This document shows, piece by piece, positions 56,486 to 64,000 of a stretch of 64,000 nt of DNA. The first letter of the stretch is position 1, and each line of letters starts with the position of its first letter. The translations under genes and the position numbers were made by a program. Below the pieces are notes generated by a model. That model was given only the letters and a program-made list of their open reading frames with translations. It ran no database searches and was not told the DNA's origin. The stretch is taken from assembly GCF_009905725.1 (NCBI RefSeq), contig NZ_JAAAKV010000001.1, forward strand, positions 496,001 through 560,000, given 5' to 3'. The DNA comes from Emticicia sp. CRIBPO. Its GTDB lineage: Bacteria; Bacteroidota; Bacteroidia; Cytophagales; Spirosomataceae.

Positions 56486-57274
56486 TCAATCCAGGTAAAA
56501 AGATCCTTCTGAATACGTCCGGGCATAGCCTGAGATCAGTACCCTTTCGCCTTTATTTTCACAGGTGAGTTTGCCTTGTCTTTCTGACAGCTGCAGGGCA
56601 TTCAGCTGGTTTTTCCCTAACCGCTCAGCCCAGAAAGGGATGAGAGAGCAGTGGGCTGAGCCCGTGACCGGGTCTTCAAAATTAACGGACTGTGTCACAA
56701 AGAATCTCGACACAAAATCTACCTTTTCGCCCTGTGCCGTCAGGATAATTCCACCGGGGGCAAGGTCAATTTCATCCAGCAATAGTCTGTTCAGCTTTAT
56801 GTTTTTAATATCTTCTTCACTTTCAAAAACCAGGAAATAATCCCTTGCTTTTAATACTTCTGAAGGCTGAATATCTATAGCCCTTGAAATAATATCAGGC
56901 AATTCAGCTTTGATGGGCATCCTCGACGGAAAGTCAAGGGTATATAAGTTTCCGGTGTTGCTTACTTTCAACTCACCACTTCTTGACCTGAATTTTATGA
57001 CTTCCGGCTCATAGTTCAAAATGGCTTTTAAAGTGTGGGCAGTGGCCAGTGTGGCGTGACCGCAGAGGTCCATTTCCAACTCGGGGGTAAACCATCTGAG
57101 GTGAAAACCATCACCGTCAGGCAGAAAAAAGGCCGTTTCTGCCACTGCATTTTCGGCCGCAATTTTCACAAGGGTTTCGTCAGGCAGCCAACTTTCCAGG
57201 GGTACTACACACGCAGGATTGCCTCCGAAAATTTTGTCGGTAAAGGCATCGATCTGATAAATAGGTAACTTCAT
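56486..57274 (-). CDS. PhzF family isomerase-like protein
   Basis: A 262-residue protein with the PhzF/DapF-type double fold. The N-terminal IYQIDAFTDKIFGGNPA and the general-acid/base glutamate E46 (AVAETAFF) are typical; DLCGHATLATAH is the next conserved block, and FEDPVTGSAHC lies in the second half. The family catalyses proton transfers on small cyclic or acyclic acids; the phenazine pathway is not present here, so the substrate is unknown. The gene lies alone on the minus strand, 67 bp behind the decarboxylase gene's end. Confidence 0.9.
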   Translation of the reverse strand: MKLPIYQIDAFTDKIFGGNPACVVPLESWLPDETLVKIAAENAVAETAFFLPDGDGFHLRWFTPELEMDLCGHATLATAHTLKAILNYEPEVIKFRSRSGELKVSNTGNLYTLDFPSRMPIKAELPDIISRAIDIQPSEVLKARDYFLVFESEEDIKNIKLNRLLLDEIDLAPGGIILTAQGEKVDFVSRFFVTQSVNFEDPVTGSAHCSLIPFWAERLGKNQLNALQLSERQGKLTCENKGERVLISGYARTYSEGSFYLD

Positions 57275-57341
57275 CTGATTTAAATAATTATGGTTAAAAA
57301 TATAGCTTTTTCAAAATTTATGTCTAAAAACCGGTGATAAA

Positions 57342-58772
57342 TCATTCATTATCTGTCAGTTTACTCATTTCATCTATTACAATCTGAACGTCCTCTTCCG
57401 TGGTACGCCAGTTGACAAAAGAGGCTCTTATTCCTTTTTTACCGTTGTAAACCGTGGGAGTCATGAATACCTTTCCTGTTTCATTCAGTCTGGCCAGAAA
57501 GACGGGTACTTTGTCCTGGTTTTGTTCACCGCTTAAAGTAAAACAGACGTTATTGAGTCTTACAGTAGCCAGTAAGTCAAATGCCTTGCTTTGTTCTATG
57601 AACTGTCCCAGAAGCCGGGCCATGTTAACCGAGTTTTCTACAATATCCCTGTACCCTTTCTTTCCGTAAGCCTTCAAGGTAAACCAGACTGGCAAGGCTC
57701 TGAGGCGTCTTGAGTTCTCGGGCAGGAAATTCAAATAGCTGAAATTCTCCATCGGGTCGCCGAGGTACGGGGCATTGGCATTCTGAAATGTTTCTGTTTG
57801 TAATATCTTGTGTTGTTCTTTGACAAAAAAAGCGGCGTTTTCATAAGGTACATTTAACCACTTGTGACAATCCACCGTAATACTGTCAGCGTTTTCCCAG
57901 CCTGCCACGAGATGCTGATACTTTGGAGAACAAGCCGCAAACGCTCCGAAAGCTCCGTCAATATGCCACCAGAAATTGTACTTTTCTTTGAGTTTAGATA
58001 TGGCCTTAAAGTCGTCAAAGTCAACAGTATTTACAGTCCCGGCACTGGTAATGAGGATAAAGGGTTGTCCGTTGAGGGCTTTTATTTTTGATTCCAGGTC
58101 TTCCGGGTCAATACTCTCGCGGTTGCCCTCTTCTACTTTTACCTTCTCAAAATTATTACTGCCGATACCCAGCATAGAAAGTGATTTGATGACCGAGGAA
58201 TGCGGCACGGCCGATAAAATATGGATGTGACCGGAAACTCCTTCCCTGGCAAAGTCTTTGCCGGATTGTCTGCCGACCCATTGTCTGGCTACGGCAAGGC
58301 AGGTAAAATTGGACATCGTGGCTCCGGTCACAAAGCCCCCAAGGAAACCGCCGGGCAAACCGAAAAGGTCGAGAAGCAATTGGATAGCTCCGGTTTCAAT
58401 AATAGCGGAAATATCCCCCTGACCTTTAACAGTCTGGGTGTTCTGGTCAAAGATCGTAGCAAGCCAGTCGCCGGCAATGGCCGCCGGTGTGGAGCCACCG
58501 GTTACAAATCCCAGATACCTCGGCCCTGATGAGCCTACGATCAGTTGTTCAAACCTTTTATTAAACAAACTGAGTGTATTTAATCCACCCAATCCATCTT
58601 CATTCAACGTCTCCGGGGTCTGACTTACCGGTGTTGCCGACGTGGGTCTTTCTGAAAGTTTCTCCAGGAAGTCCAGTCCCTGCCATTTTACTTTTTCGAG
58701 CAGACTGTCTACCTGTTTCAGATCATTTTCTAATTGCTTATTCATATGCACTGGCTGGTCATTTAAATCCAT
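57342..58772 (-). CDS. PLP-dependent group II decarboxylase-like protein
   Basis: A 476-residue fold-type I PLP enzyme. Conserved parts include GFVTGGSTPAAIAGDWLA, GFVTGATMSNFTCLAVAR, WWHIDGAFGAF (the PLP-ring aspartate) and the Schiff-base lysine K304 in DCHKWLN. These are features of aromatic-L-amino-acid and glutamate decarboxylases. It should decarboxylate an amino acid, unidentified. The gene is divergent from a MocR regulator gene, 85 bp away, a common arrangement in which the regulator senses the product or substrate through its own PLP domain. ATG at 58772 or the in-frame ATG nine codons on could both serve as start. Confidence 0.9.
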   Translation of the reverse strand: MDLNDQPVHMNKQLENDLKQVDSLLEKVKWQGLDFLEKLSERPTSATPVSQTPETLNEDGLGGLNTLSLFNKRFEQLIVGSSGPRYLGFVTGGSTPAAIAGDWLATIFDQNTQTVKGQGDISAIIETGAIQLLLDLFGLPGGFLGGFVTGATMSNFTCLAVARQWVGRQSGKDFAREGVSGHIHILSAVPHSSVIKSLSMLGIGSNNFEKVKVEEGNRESIDPEDLESKIKALNGQPFILITSAGTVNTVDFDDFKAISKLKEKYNFWWHIDGAFGAFAACSPKYQHLVAGWENADSITVDCHKWLNVPYENAAFFVKEQHKILQTETFQNANAPYLGDPMENFSYLNFLPENSRRLRALPVWFTLKAYGKKGYRDIVENSVNMARLLGQFIEQSKAFDLLATVRLNNVCFTLSGEQNQDKVPVFLARLNETGKVFMTPTVYNGKKGIRASFVNWRTTEEDVQIVIDEMSKLTDNE

Positions 58773-58831
58773 ATTTATTCAACGGCACAAAGTTCTTTTA
58801 AAAATAATTACCAAAGCAGATGCAGTTTTAT

Positions 58832-58839
58832 TAATTTTG
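58832..58839 (+). promoter_or_regulatory. -7 promoter motif for the MocR gene
   Basis: TAATTTTG fits TAnnTTTG and lies 18 nt before the ATG at 58858. It supports that start over the longer frame beginning at 58642, which would run through the divergent gene. Confidence 0.6.
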
Positions 58840-58857
58840 ACCATAGCAATTTTATTT

Positions 58858-60297
58858 ATGGATACTTTCTCTGAAAAAACAGAACATCTGTACCTGCAAA
58901 TAGCCGGTAACATTGAACAAAAAATAAAGACCAAAGTCATCGGCATCGGGGATAAGCTGCCTTCACTGAGGCGTTTATGCGAGATGTACAACATCAGCCA
59001 GAGCACGGCGATGCAGGCGTATTATCACCTCGAAAGTAAAAGCCTGATTGAAGCCAGGCCTCAGTCGGGGTACTTTGTCAGCCGGGTGATCAAAAGATTT
59101 CCGGCCATTCCGGCCACCAGTCAGCCTGTTTCCGGTCTTGAAAATCTTGAAATGAACAGCCTGCTCGATTCTGTTTTCAGTCATATAGAGCAGAAAGACA
59201 TGGTGATGTTTTCGCACGGGGTTCCGGCTGAAGAGATGCTTCCCGTAGCCCGGCTGAATAAAGGTCTGATCCAGGCGATGAGAGACCTGCAGGGAAGTGG
59301 TACGGCCTATGAAATCACGCAAGGGAATGTAAAACTGAGAAGGCAGATCGCGAAGAATGCCTTCAGACACGGACACCTGACAGAAGAAGACATTGTAACC
59401 ACCACAGGCTGTATCAATGCCCTTTCCTGCAGCCTGATGGCCATTACGAAGCCGGGAGATACGATTATCGTGGAAAGTCCGGTCTATTTCGGAATCTTAC
59501 AGCTGGCCCAGAGCCTGGGTCTCAGGATACTCGAACTGCCGACGCATCCTGAAACGGGTATACAGCCGGATGCACTCAAAAAAGCACTTGAAACAGAGAA
59601 GGTGAAGGCTTGTATCCTGATCAGTAATTTCAGTAACCCGCTGGGCAGCTGCATGCCCGATGAGCATAAAAAAGAAGTTGTCAGACTGATCCAGCAGCAT
59701 CATGTGGCGTTGATTGAAGATGATCTTTACGGCGATGTCTATTTCGGCAGAAGCCGTCCTTCAACCTGCAAGAGTTTTGATGAAAGCGGGCTGGTGCTCT
59801 GGTGCGGATCTGTTTCCAAAACCCTGGCACCGGGCTACAGGGTGGGCTGGGTAGCACCGGGAATCTTTAAAGAACAGGTGAACCGCATTAAACTGCTCCA
59901 CACGATCTCTTCCACGAGTATCACACAGGAGGTAATCGCGAATTTCCTGGAAACCGGGAGATATGAAAACCACATGAGGAAAATGAGGCATACCCTTTAT
60001 ACCAATTATCTGCAATACCTGAGAGTGATCCAGGAGCACTTTCCTGAAGGTACAAAAGTGAGCAGACCGCAAGGGGGCTTTGTACTTTGGGTAGAATTCG
60101 ACCGGAAAATAGACACGATCCATCTGTTTAAAAAGGCGGCTGCTGAGAAAATCAGTTTCTCGCCCGGCAGAATGTTTACCCTCAGAAGACAATTTGATCA
60201 CTGCCTGAGATTAAACTACGGACTGGTATGGACTGAAGAAGTACAACGGGCCCTGATCAGGCTTGGGGAGATGGCGAAGGAAATAGGTGAGTTTTGA
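58858..60297 (+). CDS. MocR-type regulator (GntR DNA-binding plus PLP aminotransferase-like domain)
   Basis: A 479-residue regulator. Residues about 1-75 are a GntR-type winged helix (GDKLPSLRRLCEMYNISQST). From about 100 on comes a fold-type I aminotransferase-like domain, with the PLP lysine K321 (GSVSKTLAPGYRVGW) and ESPVYFGILQL in front of it. MocR proteins bind PLP adducts of amino acids or amines and switch a nearby PLP-enzyme gene; the divergent decarboxylase fits. The frame upstream to 58642 is open but overlaps the decarboxylase gene and is not used. Confidence 0.92.
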   Translation: MDTFSEKTEHLYLQIAGNIEQKIKTKVIGIGDKLPSLRRLCEMYNISQSTAMQAYYHLESKSLIEARPQSGYFVSRVIKRFPAIPATSQPVSGLENLEMNSLLDSVFSHIEQKDMVMFSHGVPAEEMLPVARLNKGLIQAMRDLQGSGTAYEITQGNVKLRRQIAKNAFRHGHLTEEDIVTTTGCINALSCSLMAITKPGDTIIVESPVYFGILQLAQSLGLRILELPTHPETGIQPDALKKALETEKVKACILISNFSNPLGSCMPDEHKKEVVRLIQQHHVALIEDDLYGDVYFGRSRPSTCKSFDESGLVLWCGSVSKTLAPGYRVGWVAPGIFKEQVNRIKLLHTISSTSITQEVIANFLETGRYENHMRKMRHTLYTNYLQYLRVIQEHFPEGTKVSRPQGGFVLWVEFDRKIDTIHLFKKAAAEKISFSPGRMFTLRRQFDHCLRLNYGLVWTEEVQRALIRLGEMAKEIGEF

Positions 60298-60573
60298 ATG
60301 AGTGAGTGAGTTCTGAATTTTGAATGAGTTAATGAATGAATGCTTGTCCGACCTGGGCTTCGACCGGGCGGGAGTGAATAATGAATAATAGAATGATAGA
60401 ATGAATTGTGAATTTCCGAGTGCCCGGCCCCCTAAAGGGTCCGGGCAGGAATAATATAATCCATCCTCTAGATAAAGCCCTGAAGGGTGAATTTCTCTGT
60501 AAAGGCTCTTGAGACCCAAAGTCTTTATTCATTGCTCAGGCCTTGAGGCCTGAGCATCTGAGGGAAAATAAGA
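60298..60573. repeat. Convergent intergenic region with short repeats and hairpins
   Basis: It begins with irregular GAATGA/GAGTGA repeats (about 60296-60410). A dispersed repeat lies at 60346-60372 (see 54953). TGCCCGG at 60421-60427 pairs with CCGGGCA at 60441-60447, and GCTCAGGCC at 60534-60542 pairs perfectly with GGCCTGAGC at 60547-60555. The last hairpin may end transcription from either side, though T-runs are short. I see no gene. Confidence 0.6.
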
Positions 60574-61083
60574 TTATAACCGACAGGTAAGGGATAATTT
60601 AAGAGAGGGTTGAAACCAGGTGGTTTTTAAGAGGAAGCCGCCGCCGGCTTCTCCTCCGATGCTGAATTGTTTAGAAATCCGGAGATCGAACCCTGCAAAT
60701 CCACTTGCTTTGAAGCTTTTATATAAGGGCGAGAGCTCAGTGAGGGTGTCCCAGTCACTCCAGTCCCAGTTTTTGAAATGTCCGTAAGACAGACCTGCCT
60801 GAAGATATAAAGGTGCATTTTTCTCTTTCCCGTATCTCCTGATAAAACCTCCGGCTTCTCTCCTCGAAGATAAAAACTCGTGTCTTTCAGCATTTACTCC
60901 TATCAGTAAGTTGTCTTTCAAGAATATTCCGGCGTCGGCATGAACACCTATCAATGTAGGTCCGACACTCAATAAGACTGTTTTGGGCGGAGTACCTTGT
61001 CTGTAATATCCGGCACTTTCCTGTGCTTTTGTGTAGGATGTGAATAAAGAAAGAAGAATTAAAAGGACAAGTTGTTTCATCAT
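60574..61083 (-). CDS. Secreted protein of unknown function
   Basis: About 169 residues from the likely start at 61083 (adjacent ATG at 61080), with signal peptide (LVLLILLSLFTSYTKAQ). The sequence has alternating polar and hydrophobic stretches: LLSVGPTLIGVHADAGIF, LLIGVNAERHEF, LYLQAGLSYGHFKNWDWSDW and FSIGGEAGGGFLL, which suggest a small outer-membrane beta-barrel of eight strands. No named family is recognised. Sixteen further codons upstream are open but lack a leader-like sequence, so I omit them. Confidence 0.65.
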   Translation of the reverse strand: MMKQLVLLILLSLFTSYTKAQESAGYYRQGTPPKTVLLSVGPTLIGVHADAGIFLKDNLLIGVNAERHEFLSSRREAGGFIRRYGKEKNAPLYLQAGLSYGHFKNWDWSDWDTLTELSPLYKSFKASGFAGFDLRISKQFSIGGEAGGGFLLKTTWFQPSLKLSLTCRL

Positions 61084-61168
61084 TAAAAGTTGGTTGGTTA
61101 AAAATTGTTCAGGATGGAATAAATCCGCCACAAAACTATAAAACCCTGCTGACTTTCAAAAATATTTA

Positions 61169-61399
61169 TCAGGAAGGTACTACGTCTTCCAGAACCACAG
61201 CATGTACACCATGGGTTTGGAGAAGGTCAATGAGGCAATTGATCTCAATGTTTTCATGCCAGGTTTCGATTCTGAGTATGCGGTCGCAGTCGTCCAGATC
61301 TACATTGGCCTCGTAAGCAGTAAACACACGCCTGATGTCCCGGATCAGTTTCCTGGCTTGTGTAACGTTCCTTATGTTGGTTTTAAAAACTTCTATCAT
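61169..61399 (-). CDS. Small conserved-looking protein of unknown function
   Basis: A 76-residue protein from ATG 61399. The pattern FKTNIRNVTQARKLIRDI, NVDLDDCDRILRIE and LIDLLQTHGVHAVVLED has the beta-alpha-beta-beta-alpha-beta order of ferredoxin-like small domains. It contains two cysteines but no metal motif. Upstream in-frame codons to 61444 run into the end of the DHFR-like gene and are probably not translated. I do not recognise a family or function. It lies 16 bp behind that gene in the same orientation, so it may be co-transcribed. Confidence 0.6.
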   Translation of the reverse strand: MIEVFKTNIRNVTQARKLIRDIRRVFTAYEANVDLDDCDRILRIETWHENIEINCLIDLLQTHGVHAVVLEDVVPS

Positions 61400-61415
61400 A
61401 GTCAAAAAGTAGTGT

Positions 61416-61979
61416 TTATTGCGGTTCATAACACAGCAAGACATTGCCGGAGTTAAATACCATGCTGTTTATCAATTTCATTTTAAGTCTGTGTCCCGAA
61501 TTCTTAAAAAAAGGGATACCGCTTCCCAACACCAAAGGGTTGACAATAATCCGGAACTCGTCAATCAAGCCGTTTTCAATCAGCGATGAAGCGAGATCTG
61601 CACTGCCGAAGAGCAGAATGTCTTTACCGGTGTTTTCTTCTGAGCTCCTGAGTGCCTGTATCACTTCTTTTAAGTCTTTATTATACAAAACCGCGTTGGT
61701 CCACCTGACTTCATGCAATGTCTCAGAAAAAACCACTTTCGGTAAATCATTCATCAGGACGGTAGTCGCGGCATCCGTTTCTTCAGCAAAAGCACTTGTC
61801 CAGAAACGCTCCATCATTTCATAGGTCTTTCTTCCGAAAACGAGGGTATCGGCGTTCCGGAGCTGACTGACAGAGAATTCATTAAACTCTTCGTCTGCAT
61901 TATGCCAGTCGAGTTCACCACCGGGACCTTCGAAGTAACCGTCGAGGGTCATCATCTGGAAAGAAATGAGTTTTTTCAT
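61416..61979 (-). CDS. Dihydrofolate reductase-like (RibD C-terminal) family protein
   Basis: A 187-residue protein of the RibD_C/DHFR-like fold: LISFQMMTLDGYFEGPGG near the start, DTLVFGRKTYEMM in the middle and DILLFGSADLASSLIENGLIDE, followed by a VNPLVLGSGIPFF motif near the end. These proteins bind NAD(P)H and usually act on small heterocycles, but many stand-alone members such as this have no known substrate. True folate reduction is unlikely. Length is normal for the YwjB-like subgroup. Confidence 0.88.
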   Translation of the reverse strand: MKKLISFQMMTLDGYFEGPGGELDWHNADEEFNEFSVSQLRNADTLVFGRKTYEMMERFWTSAFAEETDAATTVLMNDLPKVVFSETLHEVRWTNAVLYNKDLKEVIQALRSSEENTGKDILLFGSADLASSLIENGLIDEFRIIVNPLVLGSGIPFFKNSGHRLKMKLINSMVFNSGNVLLCYEPQ

Positions 61980-62132
61980 GTTTAGGCGTTAGCTATTGGC
62001 TTTAAGCTGTTAGCTTTTTTGATTTTTGCTGTAAGGTGTAGGCTATATGCTGTAAGCTTTTTGTCGGTTTATGCCACGAGGGCACAAAGGCAAAATGCTT
62101 TTGCTCCGAACAAATCGATAGTTAAAAATTGA
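61980..62132. repeat. Spacer with degenerate short repeats
   Basis: GCTGTTAGCTTTTT, GCTGTAAGGTGTAGG and GCTGTAAGCTTTTTG are variants of one GCTGTnAGC unit between 62005 and 62060. Such imperfect repeats recur in Bacteroidota intergenic regions. No gene or terminator is supported. Confidence 0.45.
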
Positions 62133-62582
62133 TTATCTGCGACTTATGGCCAGTTCACTGATTTTCTTCATGGCGTTGTCCCAGGCTTCCGACATGATGT
62201 CGTAGTACTCGTCGCTCATGTCGACATCTACAGAAAGCGTAGTAATCCCGTCTTTTTCTGTCAAAACGTAAGTCTCCATCGTGTCTTTTACTTCTTTGGC
62301 CAGTTCGCTGTCATAGTCTTCCAGGCCGTCCACCACAATCCCGGTGTATTTCACCGACAGGATTTCTCCGGGACGATTGATCATCACCACCCCTACCAGG
62401 CCGCTGCCGCTGTCGTCTGTGAATGCCGCTTTGCTGCCTTCTTCCCAGGTGGTTTCGGCGTGTGCACCCTCTCCGAATTCCGCAAACCAGTGTTTGGTGC
62501 ACTCGTCATCCACCAGCACTTCAAAGACTTTCTCTTTGGGTGCGGGGATGTCTATTGTTTTTTTGATTACTTTATTGATCAT
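62133..62582 (-). CDS. SRPBCC domain protein (4)
   Basis: A 149-residue helix-grip protein: KKTIDIPAPKEKVFEVLVDD near the start, TWEEGSKAAFTDDSGSGLVG, then IVVDGLEDYDSELAKEV and a late YDIMSEAWDNAMKKISEL helix. It is of the same subgroup as the protein at 17492 (same WxxGSK and GLVG/GMVS context). It would bind a small hydrophobic ligand; the function is unknown. The next minus-strand gene upstream is a DoxX-like gene 51 bp away. Confidence 0.87.
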   Translation of the reverse strand: MINKVIKKTIDIPAPKEKVFEVLVDDECTKHWFAEFGEGAHAETTWEEGSKAAFTDDSGSGLVGVVMINRPGEILSVKYTGIVVDGLEDYDSELAKEVKDTMETYVLTEKDGITTLSVDVDMSDEYYDIMSEAWDNAMKKISELAISRR

Positions 62583-62633
62583 AATTCCTCCTGTTTATTA
62601 TGTTGATGAAGCGTAATCAGTTGATGCACAATA

Positions 62634-63002
62634 CTATGCTGCTTTTGAAATTTTGTGGTAATAAATGTACGAGCCTGCAATCAGCCCGAACCCGATCAGC
62701 ATCGGCAGCCAGTGCTTGGCGGGCTCTCCTGTGGCTATCAGGGAATAAGTGGCTCCGACCAGGTCGAAAGTAAGGCCTGCATAAGCCCATTCTTTGATCC
62801 TGTAATATCCGGGTATCAGGATGGCGATCAGTCCGGCGAGTTTCGCCACGCCCAGAAACGGGATGATGTAGGCGGGATAACCCAGACCTGTCACGTTTTT
62901 TATGGCCTCCGGGGCTGAAATAGCATCAAAAACAGAACCTGTACCTAGTAACAAAGTAAGAATACCGGTGAAAATCCAGAAGAGAATTTTGTTCTTTTTC
63001 AT
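62634..63002 (-). CDS. DoxX-like small membrane protein
   Basis: A 122-residue protein with four hydrophobic segments: ILFWIFTGILTLLLGTGSVF, YIIPFLGVAKLAGLIAIL, EWAYAGLTFDLVGATYSLIA and WLPMLIGFGLIAGSYIYY. The pattern and the LGVAKLAGLIAILIPG stretch are those of the DoxX-like family in Bacteroidota. Members are linked to thiosulfate:quinone oxidation or oxidative-stress membrane complexes in other bacteria; here there is no such partner. It is probably co-transcribed with the SRPBCC gene that follows. Confidence 0.87.
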   Translation of the reverse strand: MKKNKILFWIFTGILTLLLGTGSVFDAISAPEAIKNVTGLGYPAYIIPFLGVAKLAGLIAILIPGYYRIKEWAYAGLTFDLVGATYSLIATGEPAKHWLPMLIGFGLIAGSYIYYHKISKAA

Positions 63003-63117
63003 GTTGAGATCATTTAAGGAATGAAAGGGTTTATTGGTTTTATTTTTATTAACACGATTATGGGTTTTATGGACAGGATTACAGGATTTACAGGATGCGG
63101 CGACTAAACGATAAATT

Positions 63118-63432
63118 ACGTTAGCCGAACTGAACTTTACGTTAGCCCAACTGTCTCTTACGTTAGCTCAACGTAACTTTGCGTCGGCTCAACGTAACTT
63201 TGCGTCAGCCCAACGTAACTTTGCGTCAGCCCAACATAACTTTGCGTCGGCCCAACGTAACTTTGCGTCAGCCCAACGTAACTTTGCGTCAGCTCAACGT
63301 AACTTTGCGTCAGCTCAACGTAACTTTGCGTCAGCTCAACGTAACTTTGCGTCAGCCTAACGTAACTTTGCGTCGGCCCAACGTAACTTTGCGTTGCTCA
63401 AACTGCCTCTTGCGTTAACCCAACGCAACTTT
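63118..63432 (+). repeat. Tandem array of fifteen 21-bp units
   Basis: The units follow (G/A)CGTCAGCCCAACGTAACTTT with small changes, head to tail without spacers, from 63118 to 63432. The inner units (about 4-13) are almost identical and the outer ones (1-3, 14-15) are degraded, the usual pattern of a recently expanded satellite. Because 21 is a multiple of 3, the plus strand is open for 79 codons with a seven-residue repeat, but there is no start region or promoter. The array sits upstream of the DoxX-like gene and behind the VOC gene, both on the minus strand. Confidence 0.92.
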
Positions 63433-63474
63433 ACGTCGCATTTCCTGAAGAATTCTTCCGGTCTTCTGAAAAAA

Positions 63475-63882
63475 TTACTCCTGCGGCATGCCTGAGGGGT
63501 CCATCCACATCACTTCCCAGATGTGACCGTCCAGGTCTTCATAACCCCAGCTGTACATAAAGCCCATGTCGTTCGGTTCATTATGTGCTTTTCCGCCTGC
63601 TTTAATGGCCATATTCACAATACTGTCTACATCAGCCCGGCTTTCGCGGGAAAGGGCCAGGGTTACTTCGGCAGTTTTTGAGGTATCTGGTATTTCCTTT
63701 TTGGTGAAACCCATGAAATAAGGTTCCACCAGCAGCATAGCGAATATGGTATCAGAGATGATCATGCAGGTAGCCTTCTCATCTGTGAAGTTCGGATTGA
63801 AAGAATATCCCAGTTCAGTGAAAAAAGCCACTGATTTGTCAAGGTCTTTTACCGGGAGGTTTACAAAAATCTGAGTTGCCAT
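63475..63882 (-). CDS. VOC (glyoxalase/bleomycin-resistance-like) family protein
   Basis: A 135-residue protein with the paired beta-alpha-beta-beta-beta modules of the VOC superfamily: VNLPVKDLDKSVAFFTELGY at the start and MYSWGYEDLDGHIWEVMWMD at the end, the last containing the metal-ligand glutamate region. Typical metal ligands are only partly kept. Members with this layout are found as lone genes in many bacteria and have no proven substrate. The gene is preceded by about 118 bp to the window edge with no gene. Confidence 0.88.
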   Translation of the reverse strand: MATQIFVNLPVKDLDKSVAFFTELGYSFNPNFTDEKATCMIISDTIFAMLLVEPYFMGFTKKEIPDTSKTAEVTLALSRESRADVDSIVNMAIKAGGKAHNEPNDMGFMYSWGYEDLDGHIWEVMWMDPSGMPQE

Positions 63883-64000
63883 AAGTGATAAGTTATTTTG
63901 TTGTTTATTGAATGTTTTAGCCTGGCTCTACCATTGATAAAATTATTTAAATATCTGCTTATCAATAACATATCAGATAGTTAATCATCTACCTCGCAAG
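63883..64000. other. AT-rich end of the window
   Basis: No gene or clear promoter motif is seen on either strand in the 118 bp upstream of the VOC gene. Confidence 0.3.

Noticed and set aside
58642-58857. Upstream extension of the MocR gene
   Set aside because: It runs through the 5' end of the divergent decarboxylase gene and has no GntR-family sequence; the promoter motif and ATG at 58858 give the right start.
63179-63418. Open frame with seven-residue repeats (LRQPNVT) over the tandem array
   Set aside because: The frame exists only because the 21-bp period is a multiple of three; there is no start region, promoter or signal, and the outer units break the pattern.
63118-63432. Possible CRISPR array
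   Set aside because: The units are contiguous with no unique spacers and no cas genes are nearby.

Overview
The window comes from a Bacteroidota chromosome, most like a member of the Cytophagales. The signs are a SusC/SusD pair, many genes preceded by the Bacteroidota promoter motif TAnnTTTG, no obvious Shine-Dalgarno sequences, and the general gene stock (FIST sensor, PAS hybrid kinase, haem/HEAT/discoidin protein with a Tat-exported TIM-barrel partner). The genus is an inference; no rRNA or tRNA gene is present to fix it.

Layout. (1) 1-4569, minus strand: a translationally coupled ABC-type polysaccharide export set (Wzm-like permease, Wzt-like ATPase with carbohydrate-binding tail, and a very large three-domain GT2 glycosyltransferase that runs off the left edge). 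(2) 4570-18600, all plus strand and visibly more AT-rich: an accessory island of single genes with their own promoters. It holds AraC regulators next to candidate targets (PEBP-like protein, SnoaL/NTF2-like protein, SDR, aldo/keto reductase, Flavodoxin_2 oxidoreductase), SRPBCC proteins, alpha/beta hydrolases and several decayed genes. Three of its promoters share a nearly identical block of about 30 bp, placed exactly 62 nt upstream of the -7 motif. A 148-bp direct repeat and hairpin-rich spacers show that the island has been assembled and rearranged. (3) 19015-23568, minus: SusC/SusD outer-membrane uptake pair. (4) 23857-39105, plus: a Wzx/Wzy-type exopolysaccharide cluster (polymerase/ligase, response regulator, receiver-fused initiating sugar transferase, half-length TolC-like protein, Wzc-like protein with degraded kinase motifs, glycosyltransferases, acyltransferase, two flippases, ATP-grasp enzyme, one unrecognised protein). 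(5) 39276-43160: secreted cytochrome/HEAT/discoidin protein plus TIM-barrel protein. (6) 43285-45902, minus: two more GT2 enzymes. (7) 46100-50812: an Hpt protein divergent from a FIST-hybrid kinase operon, together making a phosphorelay. (8) 50853-64000: housekeeping and accessory genes (GntP permease, RidA, serine hydrolase, outer-membrane barrel, PhzF, PLP decarboxylase with divergent MocR regulator, small stress-type proteins) and a 15-unit, 21-bp tandem repeat.

Working together: regions 1, 4 and 6 are surface-polysaccharide synthesis and export. The receiver domains at 25266 and 25748 suggest that polymer initiation is tied to phosphorelay signalling, possibly from the FIST/kinase/Hpt set, though nothing in the sequence proves that link. 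The island between regions 1 and 3 looks like a set of regulator-target modules for small electrophilic or redox-active compounds. The most original signals are the fixed-spacing operator family with its AraC remnants, the XRE-hydrolase chimera flanked by a second XRE fragment, and the receiver plus four-cysteine sugar transferase.
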